NCBI RefSeq assembly: GCF_902859935.1
Contig: NZ_CADIKI010000034.1
Coordinates: 1-59,028, forward strand
DNA length: 59,028 nt
Source of the DNA: Paraburkholderia fynbosensis
GTDB taxonomy: Bacteria > Pseudomonadota > Gammaproteobacteria > Burkholderiales > Burkholderiaceae
Direction of reading: 5' to 3'
Both the position numbers and the translations under genes were made by a program. A model generated the notes under the pieces. It saw only the letters and a list, made by a program, of their open reading frames with translations. It was not told the DNA's origin and made no database searches. This document shows positions 45,497-54,445 of the stretch, piece after piece (positions within the stretch are counted from its first letter, which is position 1; each line of letters opens with the position of its first letter).

Positions 45497-46537
45497 ATGA
45501 GCTACTATCTGTTGCCTCTTCTGATCTTCTACTTCGGCGTAGCGCTTTGCATAGCGTATGGCGGCACCAATCCCGCGGTGATCCTCACCTGCTCGCTACC
45601 GATCGTCGCGCTCGCCGTTTTGCGCGGCCACAGCGGCACCGACACCGCAGCGTACTACCAAGCCTTTACAGACCTGGGCCAAGGCAATGGATACGGCGCG
45701 GAGCCGCTCTTTAATGCCTACGCGCAGCTTCTCTGGGCGGTTTATCCCGACCCGCGCTTCGTCGTCAATAGTATTTCGATGACGACCGCGCTGCTCTTGC
45801 TGTGGTCCATTTCCCGTAGCCGCTATGGCATCTGGTTCGGCGGCCTGGTGCTCGTGCCGGCCATGTTCTACGAGCTGACCATGAACGTGATGCGCTTCGG
45901 TCTCGCATCGGCGATCTTCCTGCTCGCGACCCGCATCGCGCCGCATCGGAAGCCGGTTCGATACGTCATTTACGCAATGATCGGCACCTGCTTCCATTTT
46001 TCATCCGCACTGCTTTTCCTGCTCTATATCGCGACGACCCGGCGCGGACACACACTGATGATCGTCGGCGTGGCGATTGGCGTAATCGGCATATCGCTGG
46101 TGATGCCGGATTACTTCTCCGATAAAACCAGTCTCTACACCGGCATAGCCGCCCCCAATGCGTCGTCGGGGCTCCTCTTCCTGCTGATCCAGATCCTGAT
46201 GCTGTCGGTGATGATCGTCTACCGGCGGCAGTTCACGATCCCTCCCATCGGCTGGCTGATCTGCGCTTTGCTGGCGGTGGCGCTATACGGCGTGACCCAG
46301 GTGACCTACGCGGGCATCCGCTTTCAGCTGATTCTCGTGAACCTGATGCTTGTCGTGCTGTGGCGCCAGTTCTCTCCAGGCAGCGGGCGCATGCCATCCA
46401 ATCTGGCGGCGTGGCTGTTCCTCATTGGACTGGTCGGGCTAGCGGGACGAATCCACAACATGTCCGATGAGGAAGGCCAGGGCCAATCCCCGTTCCTGCC
46501 ATATCAGACCGCTCCAGCAATCCAGGAATTAGGGTGA
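45497..46537 (+). CDS. EpsG/Wzy-type polysaccharide polymerase
   Basis: A 346-residue membrane protein with about 10 hydrophobic segments. The EpsG-family signature LRGHSGTDTAAYYQAF lies in the first periplasmic loop, with MNVMRFGLASAIFLLA and a later TCFHFSSALLF. It should polymerise repeat units on the periplasmic face. Polymerase identity is inferred from family and place between flippase and glycosyltransferase. Confidence 0.85.
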   Translation: MSYYLLPLLIFYFGVALCIAYGGTNPAVILTCSLPIVALAVLRGHSGTDTAAYYQAFTDLGQGNGYGAEPLFNAYAQLLWAVYPDPRFVVNSISMTTALLLLWSISRSRYGIWFGGLVLVPAMFYELTMNVMRFGLASAIFLLATRIAPHRKPVRYVIYAMIGTCFHFSSALLFLLYIATTRRGHTLMIVGVAIGVIGISLVMPDYFSDKTSLYTGIAAPNASSGLLFLLIQILMLSVMIVYRRQFTIPPIGWLICALLAVALYGVTQVTYAGIRFQLILVNLMLVVLWRQFSPGSGRMPSNLAAWLFLIGLVGLAGRIHNMSDEEGQGQSPFLPYQTAPAIQELG

Positions 46538-46543
46538 CCGGCC

Positions 46544-47704
46544 ATGCGACAAAAAATCGTACACGTAACGGAAGCACTGGGCGGCGGCGTGTTGCATTGC
46601 GTCTTGCTGCTGGCCAATCGTCAGGTCGCCGCCGGTGACGACGTCGTCGTGCTGCATTCGGTGCGGCCGGACACACCGCCGTCAGAGAAGCTCGATGGCC
46701 TGTTCGATCCACGGGTGCGTCGTCAGGTGGTGGGCATGCGTACCAGCATCGGCGCTCACGATATTGCGAGCGTAGTCCGGCTCGTCATCGCTCTGTCGCG
46801 TGAGCGGCCGGACATCGTCCATCTTCACTCATCGAAGGCGGCGGCGTTGGGGCGCATTGCGACGCATCTGCTCGGCATCACGGCACATACGATTTACTCG
46901 CCGCACGGCTTCGCTTTCCTCAAGGAAGATATCTCGCCCATCAAGGCCAAGCTGTATTTGCTGGTTGAGCGATTGCTGCACGCGTCGGGTGGACATATCG
47001 TCGCCTGCTCGAAGAGCGAATTGCGTTACGCGCGCATGCTGCTTCAGCGCGCTGAGCGCACGAGCCTGGTCGAGAACGCAGTGAAACTCGATGAATTCGA
47101 TCACGGTAGCCGCAGCCGGATGGCCGAACAGGTAGTCGTCTGCACATCGGCGCGCGTCACGTACCAGAAGGCACCCTGGCGATTCACGCGTATCGCGCAA
47201 CGACTCGCGACATCCAATGCCCGCTTTATGTGGTTCGGCGATGGCGAGGCCGAAGCAATCGACCAATGGATCGATCGCGACGCGATGCAGCTGAGCGGCT
47301 GGATTCCGGCACAGGAACTCCGGCGACGACTGCTGGGTTGCGACATCTTTGTTCTACCTTCGTTATGGGAGGGCATGCCGATCGCGCTGATTGAAGCTCA
47401 GGCGGCGGGTCTGCCGGCGGTCGCCAGCCGCATCGTCGGCAACCGCGATGTGATCGTTCACGGCGTGACCGGCTTCCTCGCGAATGACGACGCCGAGCTG
47501 GAGCACTACATCCGCCGGTTGATCGACGATGCGGACCTGCGCGAGCGCATGGGTGCCGCCGCGAGCGCACACGCCCGCGCGCGGTTCGGCGACAAGCAGC
47601 TGTTCCGCTCGTATGTCGGACTCTACCGCCGACTGCTCACGCCGGTTCCCGCTCTCCACCTTGCCACCGCGACGCCCGCAGTTTCATATGAGGTACTCAA
47701 ATGA
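46544..47704 (+). CDS. GT4-family glycosyltransferase
   Basis: A 386-residue GT-B enzyme. The N-terminal part has VTEALGGGVLHCVLLLANRQ and VHLHSSKAAALGRIA. The C-terminal donor-binding region has SLWEGMPIALIEAQAAGLPA with the EX7E-type acidic pair and SRIVGNRDVI. It adds a sugar from a nucleotide donor to the lipid-linked unit in the cytoplasm. It starts 4 bp after the polymerase stop, and the next gene overlaps its stop (ATGA), so the three are tightly coupled. Confidence 0.9.
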   Translation: MRQKIVHVTEALGGGVLHCVLLLANRQVAAGDDVVVLHSVRPDTPPSEKLDGLFDPRVRRQVVGMRTSIGAHDIASVVRLVIALSRERPDIVHLHSSKAAALGRIATHLLGITAHTIYSPHGFAFLKEDISPIKAKLYLLVERLLHASGGHIVACSKSELRYARMLLQRAERTSLVENAVKLDEFDHGSRSRMAEQVVVCTSARVTYQKAPWRFTRIAQRLATSNARFMWFGDGEAEAIDQWIDRDAMQLSGWIPAQELRRRLLGCDIFVLPSLWEGMPIALIEAQAAGLPAVASRIVGNRDVIVHGVTGFLANDDAELEHYIRRLIDDADLRERMGAAASAHARARFGDKQLFRSYVGLYRRLLTPVPALHLATATPAVSYEVLK

Positions 47705-48828
47705 ATGCAACCGAAGTCGATGATCGACCCGTGACCGGCGTCCGCGAAACACGCATTGCCTTCTTCGGATTCTATGGGCGGCACAACTTTGGCGATGATC
47801 TGTTCGGCTACCTGCTGCAGTCGATAGCGGCGAGAACGCCAGGGATTCAGCCACTGATCGTCGGCGCATCGTCCGCGCAGGAGTTGACGCATCTGTTTCA
47901 TTTACCGATTGCGCGGGCGTTGTGGACACGCCGGGGGCCGATGGGCGCCGCTGCGCGGTCAGTAACTTATGTGGCAGCCGTTCTGCGTGCGAGGGCGGCG
48001 GTCTTTGGTGGCGGCTCCCTGTTCGGCGCCAATGCCTCCTTGCAATTTGCCAGGTTGATCGTCAACACGGGGCGTCGATTCAATCGCCCCGTCTCCGCGC
48101 TTGGCGTGTCGGTCGGCCCCTTTTCCACGACGGAACGGCGCCATGCGTTCGCGAACCTGCTGAGAGCGATGCCGAGCATCGCGGTCCGTGACGAAGCGTC
48201 GGTCCTCGCCGTCGCCGACGCGACGGGATCGGCGCCCCTCAACCTCAAGGATCTCGCTTTCGCCCTGCCCGCCATCTATACGCCAAAACGAAAACCGGAT
48301 GAGCCACGCACGCTGGTGGTGTCCATTCATCTGCGGCAATACATCGATGCGGTGCTTGCGATACTCGCCACGGTGGACAGCCAACGCCTCGTCGACCATG
48401 TGCTGTTCGTTTCGCTGGATGACGAAAGCATTGCGGTCACGGGGGACATTGCCCGCCTGTTCTCGCCGGCCAACGTCAGCGTGAGCCGCTTCCAGTACGG
48501 CAATTCAATTACCGAGGTGGTCGATCTGCTCGCGGGCGCAACCTGTGTCGTGACGTCGAAACTGCACGGAGCGATCGTCAGCTTCGTGTACGACGTCCCG
48601 GTGATGCTGTTCTGCTATCAGGCCAAGTGCGCCGAATTCCTGCGGGACAACGCATTGCGCGGACCTCAGGAGCCCCAGCCATCGGATGAAGCGTGCGTCG
48701 GGCATGTCACGGAGCTACTCAGTGGCGGCCGCGAACAACGCTATTCGCGGGCGGGATGGCACCTCGATCAGTTCAAACATTTCATTACAGGGATTGGCCG
48801 CGGCCGGACGGAGATTGGCGCGGGTTAG
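47701..48828 (+). CDS. Polysaccharide pyruvyltransferase
   Basis: A 375-residue member of the PS_pyruv_trans (CsaB/WcaK) family. Marks are IAFFGFYGRHNFGDDLFGYL at the N-terminus, FGGGSLFGAN, the region SVGPFSTTERRHAF and SKLHGAIVSFVYDVPVM near the C-terminus. It transfers pyruvate from phosphoenolpyruvate to a sugar as a ketal, giving an acidic polymer. It is the last gene of the operon on this strand and converges on galU. Confidence 0.9.
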   Translation: MNATEVDDRPVTGVRETRIAFFGFYGRHNFGDDLFGYLLQSIAARTPGIQPLIVGASSAQELTHLFHLPIARALWTRRGPMGAAARSVTYVAAVLRARAAVFGGGSLFGANASLQFARLIVNTGRRFNRPVSALGVSVGPFSTTERRHAFANLLRAMPSIAVRDEASVLAVADATGSAPLNLKDLAFALPAIYTPKRKPDEPRTLVVSIHLRQYIDAVLAILATVDSQRLVDHVLFVSLDDESIAVTGDIARLFSPANVSVSRFQYGNSITEVVDLLAGATCVVTSKLHGAIVSFVYDVPVMLFCYQAKCAEFLRDNALRGPQEPQPSDEACVGHVTELLSGGREQRYSRAGWHLDQFKHFITGIGRGRTEIGAG

Positions 48829-48957
48829 CCACTCGAAGAGCGTTGGACAAGCGCCGCAAGGACGCGTCGGGCGGGTGGCGGAAGGCGATGCGCCGCCGTC
48901 ACCGGTCTCGCCGCCACGCACCAACGGAAGTAACGGCGCGATCTCCGTAGGCAAATG

Positions 48958-49839
48958 TTACGCGGGCAATTCGACTTGTCGCGTAGCCAGATACGCGGCG
49001 AAGTCCGCCGACAACTCGGGGTGTCGCAGTGCGAACTCCACCGTCGCCTTGAGATAGCCGAGCTTACTGCCACAATCGAAACGCGTGCCTTCGTAACGGT
49101 AGGCCAGCACCTGCTCGTCAACGAGCAACGACTGGATCGCATCGGTCAGTTGCAACTCGCCACCGCTACCTGGGCGCAGCGCGCGCAGATGCTCGAAGAT
49201 TCGTGGCTTGAGCACATAGCGACCGACCACACCATAGCGGGAAGGCGCATCCGAAGGTGCCGGCTTTTCGACGATACCCGACAGCTTGAAAATATTGTCT
49301 TCCCATTGCTTGCCGTCGATAACGCCATACGACTTCGACTCCTCCAGCGCGATCTCTTCGACACCCAGAACCGACGTATGGTAATGGTCGAATACGTCGA
49401 TCATTTGCCGCAACACCGGTGGCTTTCCATCCAGCAGATCGTCGGCCAGTACCACTGCAAAGGGGCTATCCCCGACGAGTTTTTCAGCGCACAGTACCGC
49501 ATGCCCGAGACCGAGCGCTTCGGCTTGTCGAACATAAAAACAGTGGACGTGACTAGGCTTGATGCTGCGAACGAGCGACAGCAACTTTTCCTTGCCGCGC
49601 GCCTCCAGCTCCGCCTCTATCTCATACGACTTGTCGAAATGGTCCTCGATGGCCCGCTTGCTGCGCCCCGTCACAAAGATCATCTCCGTGATGCCTGCTG
49701 CCATCGCTTCCTCTACCGCGTACTGGATGAGCGGCTTATCGACAACCGGCAACATTTCTTTCGGACTTGCTTTGGTCGCCGGCAGAAATCGGGTGCCGAG
49801 CCCTGCAACGGGGAAAACGGCTTTCGTTACTTTAAGCAT
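48958..49839 (-). CDS. galU: UTP-glucose-1-phosphate uridylyltransferase
   Basis: A 293-residue GalU. The nucleotide-binding loop is VFPVAGLGTRFLPATKASPK. Further marks are QYAVEEAMAAGITEMIFVTG, VVLADDL and the C-terminal TRFDCGSKLGYLKATVEFAL. It makes UDP-glucose, precursor of the polymer and of other glycans. It is full length, unlike the second copy at 53501-54075, which it closely resembles. It is transcribed toward the end of the exopolysaccharide operon. Confidence 0.95.
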   Translation of the reverse strand: MLKVTKAVFPVAGLGTRFLPATKASPKEMLPVVDKPLIQYAVEEAMAAGITEMIFVTGRSKRAIEDHFDKSYEIEAELEARGKEKLLSLVRSIKPSHVHCFYVRQAEALGLGHAVLCAEKLVGDSPFAVVLADDLLDGKPPVLRQMIDVFDHYHTSVLGVEEIALEESKSYGVIDGKQWEDNIFKLSGIVEKPAPSDAPSRYGVVGRYVLKPRIFEHLRALRPGSGGELQLTDAIQSLLVDEQVLAYRYEGTRFDCGSKLGYLKATVEFALRHPELSADFAAYLATRQVELPA

Positions 49840-50259
49840 TGGACTTAAATCTCGCGTGTGGAATGATCAGTCGTCTATTCAGAAATGCCGGCGCCCGATA
49901 TAAAAAAGAACCCGCCCGCTCGATGTCGAGGCCGGGCGAGTTGAACCGAGGCAGTTCGGATCGACCGGGGTTGACGAATCCATAGCAAGTATTGCCGTTC
50001 AATGGTCTATTCAGGTGAAGACTTGTCCGATCGCACTAATCAAATGACGGAACGGCACAGTACTTTGCCTGGCATGTTCACGAATCGCATTCGGGGAAGT
50101 GTCCTTTGAAATTCGATGTGCGGATCGGGCGCAGCGGGTTCGGACTCGTGGCGGATGGGACCAAGGTTTTGTCAGTCCCGCCAATGCCGCCGAAGGTAAG
50201 CTTCCAGCAACGTGCATCGCCAGGCGCGCAGCGCGCGATGGAACTGTCAACCTTTGCCT
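49840..50259. other. 420-bp intergenic region with an orphan minus-strand terminator
   Basis: Apart from the galU promoter region and the terminator at 49899-49945, nothing coding is supported. Confidence 0.4.
49899..49945 (-). terminator. Rho-independent terminator on the minus strand, without an upstream gene
   Basis: Read on the minus strand, GCCCGGCCTCGACATCGAGC forms a stem with GGGCGGG and is followed by TTCTTTTTT. It would end a minus-strand transcript coming from beyond 49950, but no minus-strand gene is there now. The gene was probably lost when the flhD/IS6 segment was joined. Confidence 0.6.
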
Positions 50260-50446
50260 ATGAGGCGCAATCTTTTGGACAAAAATTCAGATAGCCTCCA
50301 GGCGATCGCCGCGTTCAACCAATCGTTTCTCCTGCTTGCCCAACGCATGCTCAGGGAAGACCGGGCGCAGGCGCAGCACGCGCTGGGTCTATCCGATTCG
50401 CTGGCGGAGCGGATCGGTTCGTCGACAGAAGCGGAGATCGAGATAG

Positions 50447-51280
50447 GGTTTTGTCGCATTAACGCGGTCAAGTAAAATCCGTCGACCGCAACGCATGAGA
50501 AGCATGATGGCAAAGACGAAGGCGCCACGCAAGACGCTGCCCGCTGGTATTGGCAAGGTACTGAAGCGGCTGCACTACCCGCTGGACGTGATCCTGCTGT
50601 GCGTGCGGTGGTACGTGGCGTACTCGCTGAGCCTGCGTAACCTCGAGGAAATGATGGCCGAGCGGGGTATTGAGGTGGATCATTCGAGCGTGCACCGGTG
50701 GGTTATCATGCTGCTGCCGGTGCTTGAAAAAGCATTGCGCAAACGCAAACGGCCTGTGGGCAAGAGCTGGCGCGTCGATGAGACCTATGTCAAGGTCAAA
50801 GGCCAATGGAAATACTTGTACCGTGCCGTCGACAAGACAGGCAACACGGTGGATTTCCTGCTGCGCGCCCATCGGAACAAGGCCGCGGCGCGCCGCTACT
50901 TCGAGAAGGCGATTGAACAGAACGGCGAGCCCGAGACAATCACCGTGGACAGGAGAGGAGCGGATCTGGCTGCGCTTGAAGTGCTCAATGCCGAGCGTTT
51001 AACACCGATCAAGGTCCGTCAAAACAAATACCTGAACAATGTCGTCGAGCAGGATCACCGTGCCATCAAACGCATCATCAAACCGATGATGGGGTTCAAG
51101 ACTTTCCGCTGTGCGCTCATCATCCTGTCTGGCATAGAGATCGCACACATGATCCGCAAGGGGCAGTTGTGTGACGATGGCGTCGCCTCGACTGCAGCCG
51201 AACAATTCTACTCGTTGGCAGTGTAAGTAGTCCTACCGATCACGCTTTACTCAAGCTGTAATCGTTAGCGCGACAGAACC
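50447..51280 (+). mobile_element. IS6-family insertion sequence (intact, 834 bp)
   Basis: Imperfect terminal inverted repeats are GGTTTTGTCGCATTAACG at the left and, read on the other strand, GGTTCTGTCGCGCTAACG at the right. One intact transposase gene lies between them. It sits in an FlhD-like gene. The related but partial copy starts at 58315. Confidence 0.9.
50495..51226 (+). CDS. IS6-family transposase
   Basis: A 243-residue transposase with the N-terminal zinc-finger-like/helix-turn-helix region (NLEEMMAERGIEVDHSSVHR). The DDE catalytic core has the first Asp in WRVDETYVKVKGQWKYLYRA, the second in TVDRRGADLAALEVLN, and Glu in VVEQDHRAIKRIIKPMMGFK. All three catalytic residues and full length are kept, so the element may be active. 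Several ATGs lie close together at the start; the first is given. Confidence 0.93.
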   Translation: MRSMMAKTKAPRKTLPAGIGKVLKRLHYPLDVILLCVRWYVAYSLSLRNLEEMMAERGIEVDHSSVHRWVIMLLPVLEKALRKRKRPVGKSWRVDETYVKVKGQWKYLYRAVDKTGNTVDFLLRAHRNKAAARRYFEKAIEQNGEPETITVDRRGADLAALEVLNAERLTPIKVRQNKYLNNVVEQDHRAIKRIIKPMMGFKTFRCALIILSGIEIAHMIRKGQLCDDGVASTAAEQFYSLAV

Positions 51281-51438
51281 AGATTTTGGCGGTGGCGAAA
51301 CGGCTAGACCGGTGTGCGTCATACTCACAACACCCCACTCGTACTGACGAGACGCTGGCCAACGCGCTGTGCTCACCGTCATCCGTCGAGCGGCAAGCAT
51401 TGTAAGTTCAATTCAATCTCTCATCCTATCTTCCACAG

Positions 51439-51987
51439 ATGCCAATTCGGGTTAAGCACACGGCAATTCGCGACATAAAGCTGATCGAGCCATCGATTCT
51501 CTCCGATAAGCGAGGCGTTTCCTTTGTCAGCTTCGACCAAGAAGAATTCGAGGAGCACGTAGCGCGCGGTTACCAGTTCGTGCAGGAGCGCCACTCCGTA
51601 TCTTCCCATAATGTGCTATGCGGCCTGCACTATCAGATCCAGCGCCCGCAGGGAAAACTGGTGCGGGCGCTGAACGGTGAGGTGGTCGATGTGGCAGTTG
51701 ATTTGCGACGCTGGTCGCCCACATTCGGCCGCTGGATCAGTGTGCGGCTATCGGCATCAAACTGCTGTCAACTATGGATCCCGCCGGGATTCGCGCATGG
51801 CTCTCTGGTATTGTCGGATGTCGCGGAGATACTTTGCAAGACAACTGAGCGTGGCTTTGTCGAGCACGAACGCACGTTGCAGTGGGACGATCCCGATATC
51901 GCGATTGCCTGGGAGCTGGACAAGGCGCCGATCATGTCCGCACGCGATGCGGCGGGTACAAGCTTCAGTATGGCTGAGGTGTATTGA
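51439..51987 (+). CDS. rfbC: dTDP-4-dehydrorhamnose 3,5-epimerase-like protein
   Basis: A 182-residue cupin of RmlC length. The active-site base His64 (GLHYQ) and its partner Asp170 (SARDAAG) are kept, as is QLWIPPGFAHGSLVLSD. The catalytic tyrosine of RmlC (Tyr133 in the Salmonella enzyme, in FLYK) is Cys133 here (ILCKTT), and the following Tyr-Tyr pair is Arg-Gly. Other invariant places also changed (RGLH to CGLH, NKRQLW to NCCQLW). It may be a one-site epimerase, a different cupin, or a decaying gene. rfbA, rfbB and rfbD are not nearby. Confidence 0.8.
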   Translation: MPIRVKHTAIRDIKLIEPSILSDKRGVSFVSFDQEEFEEHVARGYQFVQERHSVSSHNVLCGLHYQIQRPQGKLVRALNGEVVDVAVDLRRWSPTFGRWISVRLSASNCCQLWIPPGFAHGSLVLSDVAEILCKTTERGFVEHERTLQWDDPDIAIAWELDKAPIMSARDAAGTSFSMAEVY

Positions 51988-52069
51988 GAGTCATCGTTGT
52001 TCATGGGCGAATGACACGCACGCGGTAGATCAACTTCAGGTCGTTCCACCGGAGCACCTCGAATGATTT

Positions 52070-53015
52070 TCAAATCAGCTCTCGTCGCGTCTCGCTAAAA
52101 GACCGTTTGCTAGCCCGGTACTCAGTCGGCGTTACACCAAGATCTGCGGAAATTTTTGGAAAGTTGTCCGCCACTGCTCATTCCGCAACGCCGCGCAATC
52201 TTGTCAACTGGAAGGCCGGTTTCAGAAAGAAGATGGCAGCACTTGCCAATGCGAACGTATAGAAGGTAGTCAGACGGCGTCACACCCATTTTCACCTTGC
52301 AGCGACGCAGGAAATTCCGCTCACTCATCGCGACGAATTGCGCGGCTTCTTCGATCGTGATCGATGTACCGCAGTTCATTTCCAACCACTGCGCGGATGC
52401 CTGAATTTTTTCACTCGGAGCTCCAAACGCGTTTTGATTCGGAGCGGCGGCAAAAAAATTGCGCCTCGAAGCGCAACCTCACCACTCCAGTAATTTCGAG
52501 CGCCACTGCCGCACCGAAGTCTTTTTAAATCAAAGTTGGTGCAGCTCGCAGTGGGGTGCTGGATCGTTGGGATGCAGACACTTTCAATCCGTCCCACGCA
52601 ATCGCATGAGCGGCCTCGCCGCGCCGCAGTTTGCGGGATGTTTCCGGGGATTCAGTTGCATCGAGCAGCAAGCGCCCTTCCGCAATGGGGAAAATCTGCT
52701 CGTGGCGCAAGTCGAGCCGGCGCAGCCAGTCGACCATGCGCTCTTCGGTGAGCATACTATGAACAGCAGCGCCGCCGGCAATGAAGAGCGCGTGGAGATC
52801 GCCCGCGTGACCGCGTGATTCGATGCTGTCAGTCCAAACGAACATCGATGACGAGCTCGCTATCCTGCCACCGCCGACCGACAGCAAGTGGACATCGTAA
52901 CGTGGTCCATTGATACGCATTGACGGACCGAGCACATTGGCTGACTGAAAAATCTCCACAACCGTGGCTGCCTCTGGTAGCGCGAAGCCGTTAAACAGTG
53001 CGATTCAGATACGTT
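52070..53015 (-). pseudogene. AraC-family regulator (FtrA type), broken copy
   Basis: Homology to the intact regulators runs from IALFNGFALPEAATVVEIFQ (about 53010, after an in-frame stop) through LLSVGGGRIASSSSMFVWTD to a stop at 52525. It resumes in another frame with ITIEEAAQFVAMSERNFLRR and VDKIARRCGMSSGGQLSKNF, shifting again near 52135 to the last residues. At least three lesions make it non-functional. It is oriented like the intact copy at 55845-56828. Confidence 0.8.
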
Positions 53016-53500
53016 TTACTGCTCGCACATCGTGCACAACCTGACGCTGAGCCGCATCGCGACTAGCGCGAGCAAAAAAACTGCCATCCAGCCATCCCCC
53101 GAAAATAAGTGGCCTCCTACAGCTACGTTTCGAGCCGTTTCAACTGCCTCGAGAATCGTACATATGCAGTGCGCATAGCGTCGCTAGATGGCTGATTAGG
53201 ATGATACGTTGGCGATCGAGGACAAATCGCAGCAGACGACTCGAATTGCGGCGTTACAGGCTGCGCCCCTTGCAACGACTAATCTTACTTCGACAACTTA
53301 TCGCGGTCCTATGCAATCTGAAATTGCTTGATCGAAGCAACAAAAAGGTCGCGCGACGTAGCGCAGCCCGAGACACATATCCATGAAGATTGAGTGGAAC
53401 CACGACTCCAGCGACACGCCCTGACAAGTCAACCAGGCGATGGCAAAGAACCTCTTTTAATCGATCTCGAGACGCTTTCTGTGGAGCGCGCTCGGCGCCG
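53016..53500. other. 485-bp stretch without a recognised gene
   Basis: It lies between the broken regulator and the truncated galU. No supported frame. Composition is lower in GC than the surroundings. Confidence 0.4.
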
Positions 53501-54075
53501 TCAGTCAAGCGTCAGAGAGAGGTGTTCCTCCAGATACGTTCTGAAGTCGACGCTTACCTCGGGGTGCCGCAACGCGAACTCCACTGTTGCCTTCAGATAA
53601 CCCAGCTTGCTGCCGCAGTCGAAACGCGTGCCGTGGTACTTGTACGCCAGAACCTGTTCATCGGCGAGCAGCGATTGAATCGCGTCCGTCAGCTGCAACT
53701 CGCCGCCCGCGCCCGACTTCAGCGCGTGCAGATGTTCGAAGATGCGCGGCTTCAGCACGTAGCGGCCCACCACGCCGAGATTCAACGGCGCCACACTCGG
53801 GTCCGGCTCTTCGACGATGCCCGACATCTTGATGATCGCCTTCTCCCACGCGTTACCATCGATGATCCCGTACGACTTGGTGTCTTGCGGTGCGATCTCC
53901 TCAACCCCGATCACACAACTGTGATAGTGATCGAACACCTCGATCATCTGCGTCATGACAGGGGGCGTACCGTATAGAAGGTCGTCTGCGAGAATGACGG
54001 CGAACGGGTGGTCACCCACCAACTTCTCAACGCAAAGCACGGCGTGCCCGAGGCCGAGTGCCTCTGCTTGACGCG
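53501..54075 (-). pseudogene. galU: Second galU copy, N-terminally truncated
   Basis: About 190 residues, from ALGLGHAVLCVEKLVGDHPF through VILADDLLYGTPPVMTQMIE to TRFDCGSKLGYLKATVEFAL and the stop at 53501, are strongly similar to the intact GalU at 48958-49839. The N-terminal nucleotide-binding loop is lost. The break near 54075 joins directly to an unrelated plus-strand frame. The substrate-binding half alone would not be active. Confidence 0.88.
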
Positions 54076-54315
54076 CGGGTGGGATCGACGAATTATCTGG
54101 CGACTAACGCGGCCGAGAACGTGACCTTTCCGTATAGCACGCAGCGGTTCCTGCTGAATCAAGGCCGCTTTAGCGGCGAGTACTTCTCGACTCAGCTTTA
54201 CCGGATGCGTGATGCATACCTGCGTTGCGGGCGGCCCGGAAGTGACGCAACGAAGCCGAAGCCGAAGCCGAAGCCGAAGCCGAAGCCGAAGCCGAAGCCG
54301 AAGCCGAAGCCGTAA
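54076..54315 (+). pseudogene. C-terminal fragment of an unknown protein ending in a Lys-Pro repeat
   Basis: In the frame starting at the galU break, about 55 residues of natural sequence (STNYLATNAAENVTFPYSTQ, FLLNQGRFSGEYFSTQLYRM) are followed by ten Lys-Pro units and a stop. The start is missing. I do not recognise the family; the KP tail recalls periplasm-spanning proteins but proves nothing. Confidence 0.45.
54253..54312 (+). repeat. (AAGCCG)10 perfect hexanucleotide tandem repeat
   Basis: Ten uninterrupted copies of AAGCCG, in frame, encode (Lys-Pro)10 just before the stop. Perfect short repeats of this length are prone to slipped-strand changes; each event would alter the tail by two residues without a frameshift. 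Confidence 0.95.
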
Positions 54316-54445
54316 GCGAGTGTGCCTGCTGTTTCGACTGGCGCCGCGCTTTCACGTGGTGACTGCGGAAGCGGTTTTCAGCGTGTAGGCGGCGGACGGG
54401 CGTTGGTGCCGGTCAATTGTGAATAACTTTCTTTGGAGATAGGCG

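Larger units (their letters stand above)
50260..51402 (+). pseudogene. flhD: FlhD-like flagellar regulator interrupted by an IS6 element
   Basis: The frame from the ATG at 50260 reads LQAIAAFNQSFLLLAQRMLR, EDRAQAQHALGLSDSLAERI and SSTEAEI, the FlhD N-terminal pattern (LSYLLLAQRLL in relatives). It then meets the IS6 left end at 50447. After the IS right end (51280) an open frame continues ILAVAKRLDRCASYSQ and ends with TAA at 51400-51402. Together these give about 100 residues, near normal FlhD length. The right half is weakly conserved. No 8-bp duplication is clear; only AGAT is shared. No flhC follows. Confidence 0.6.
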
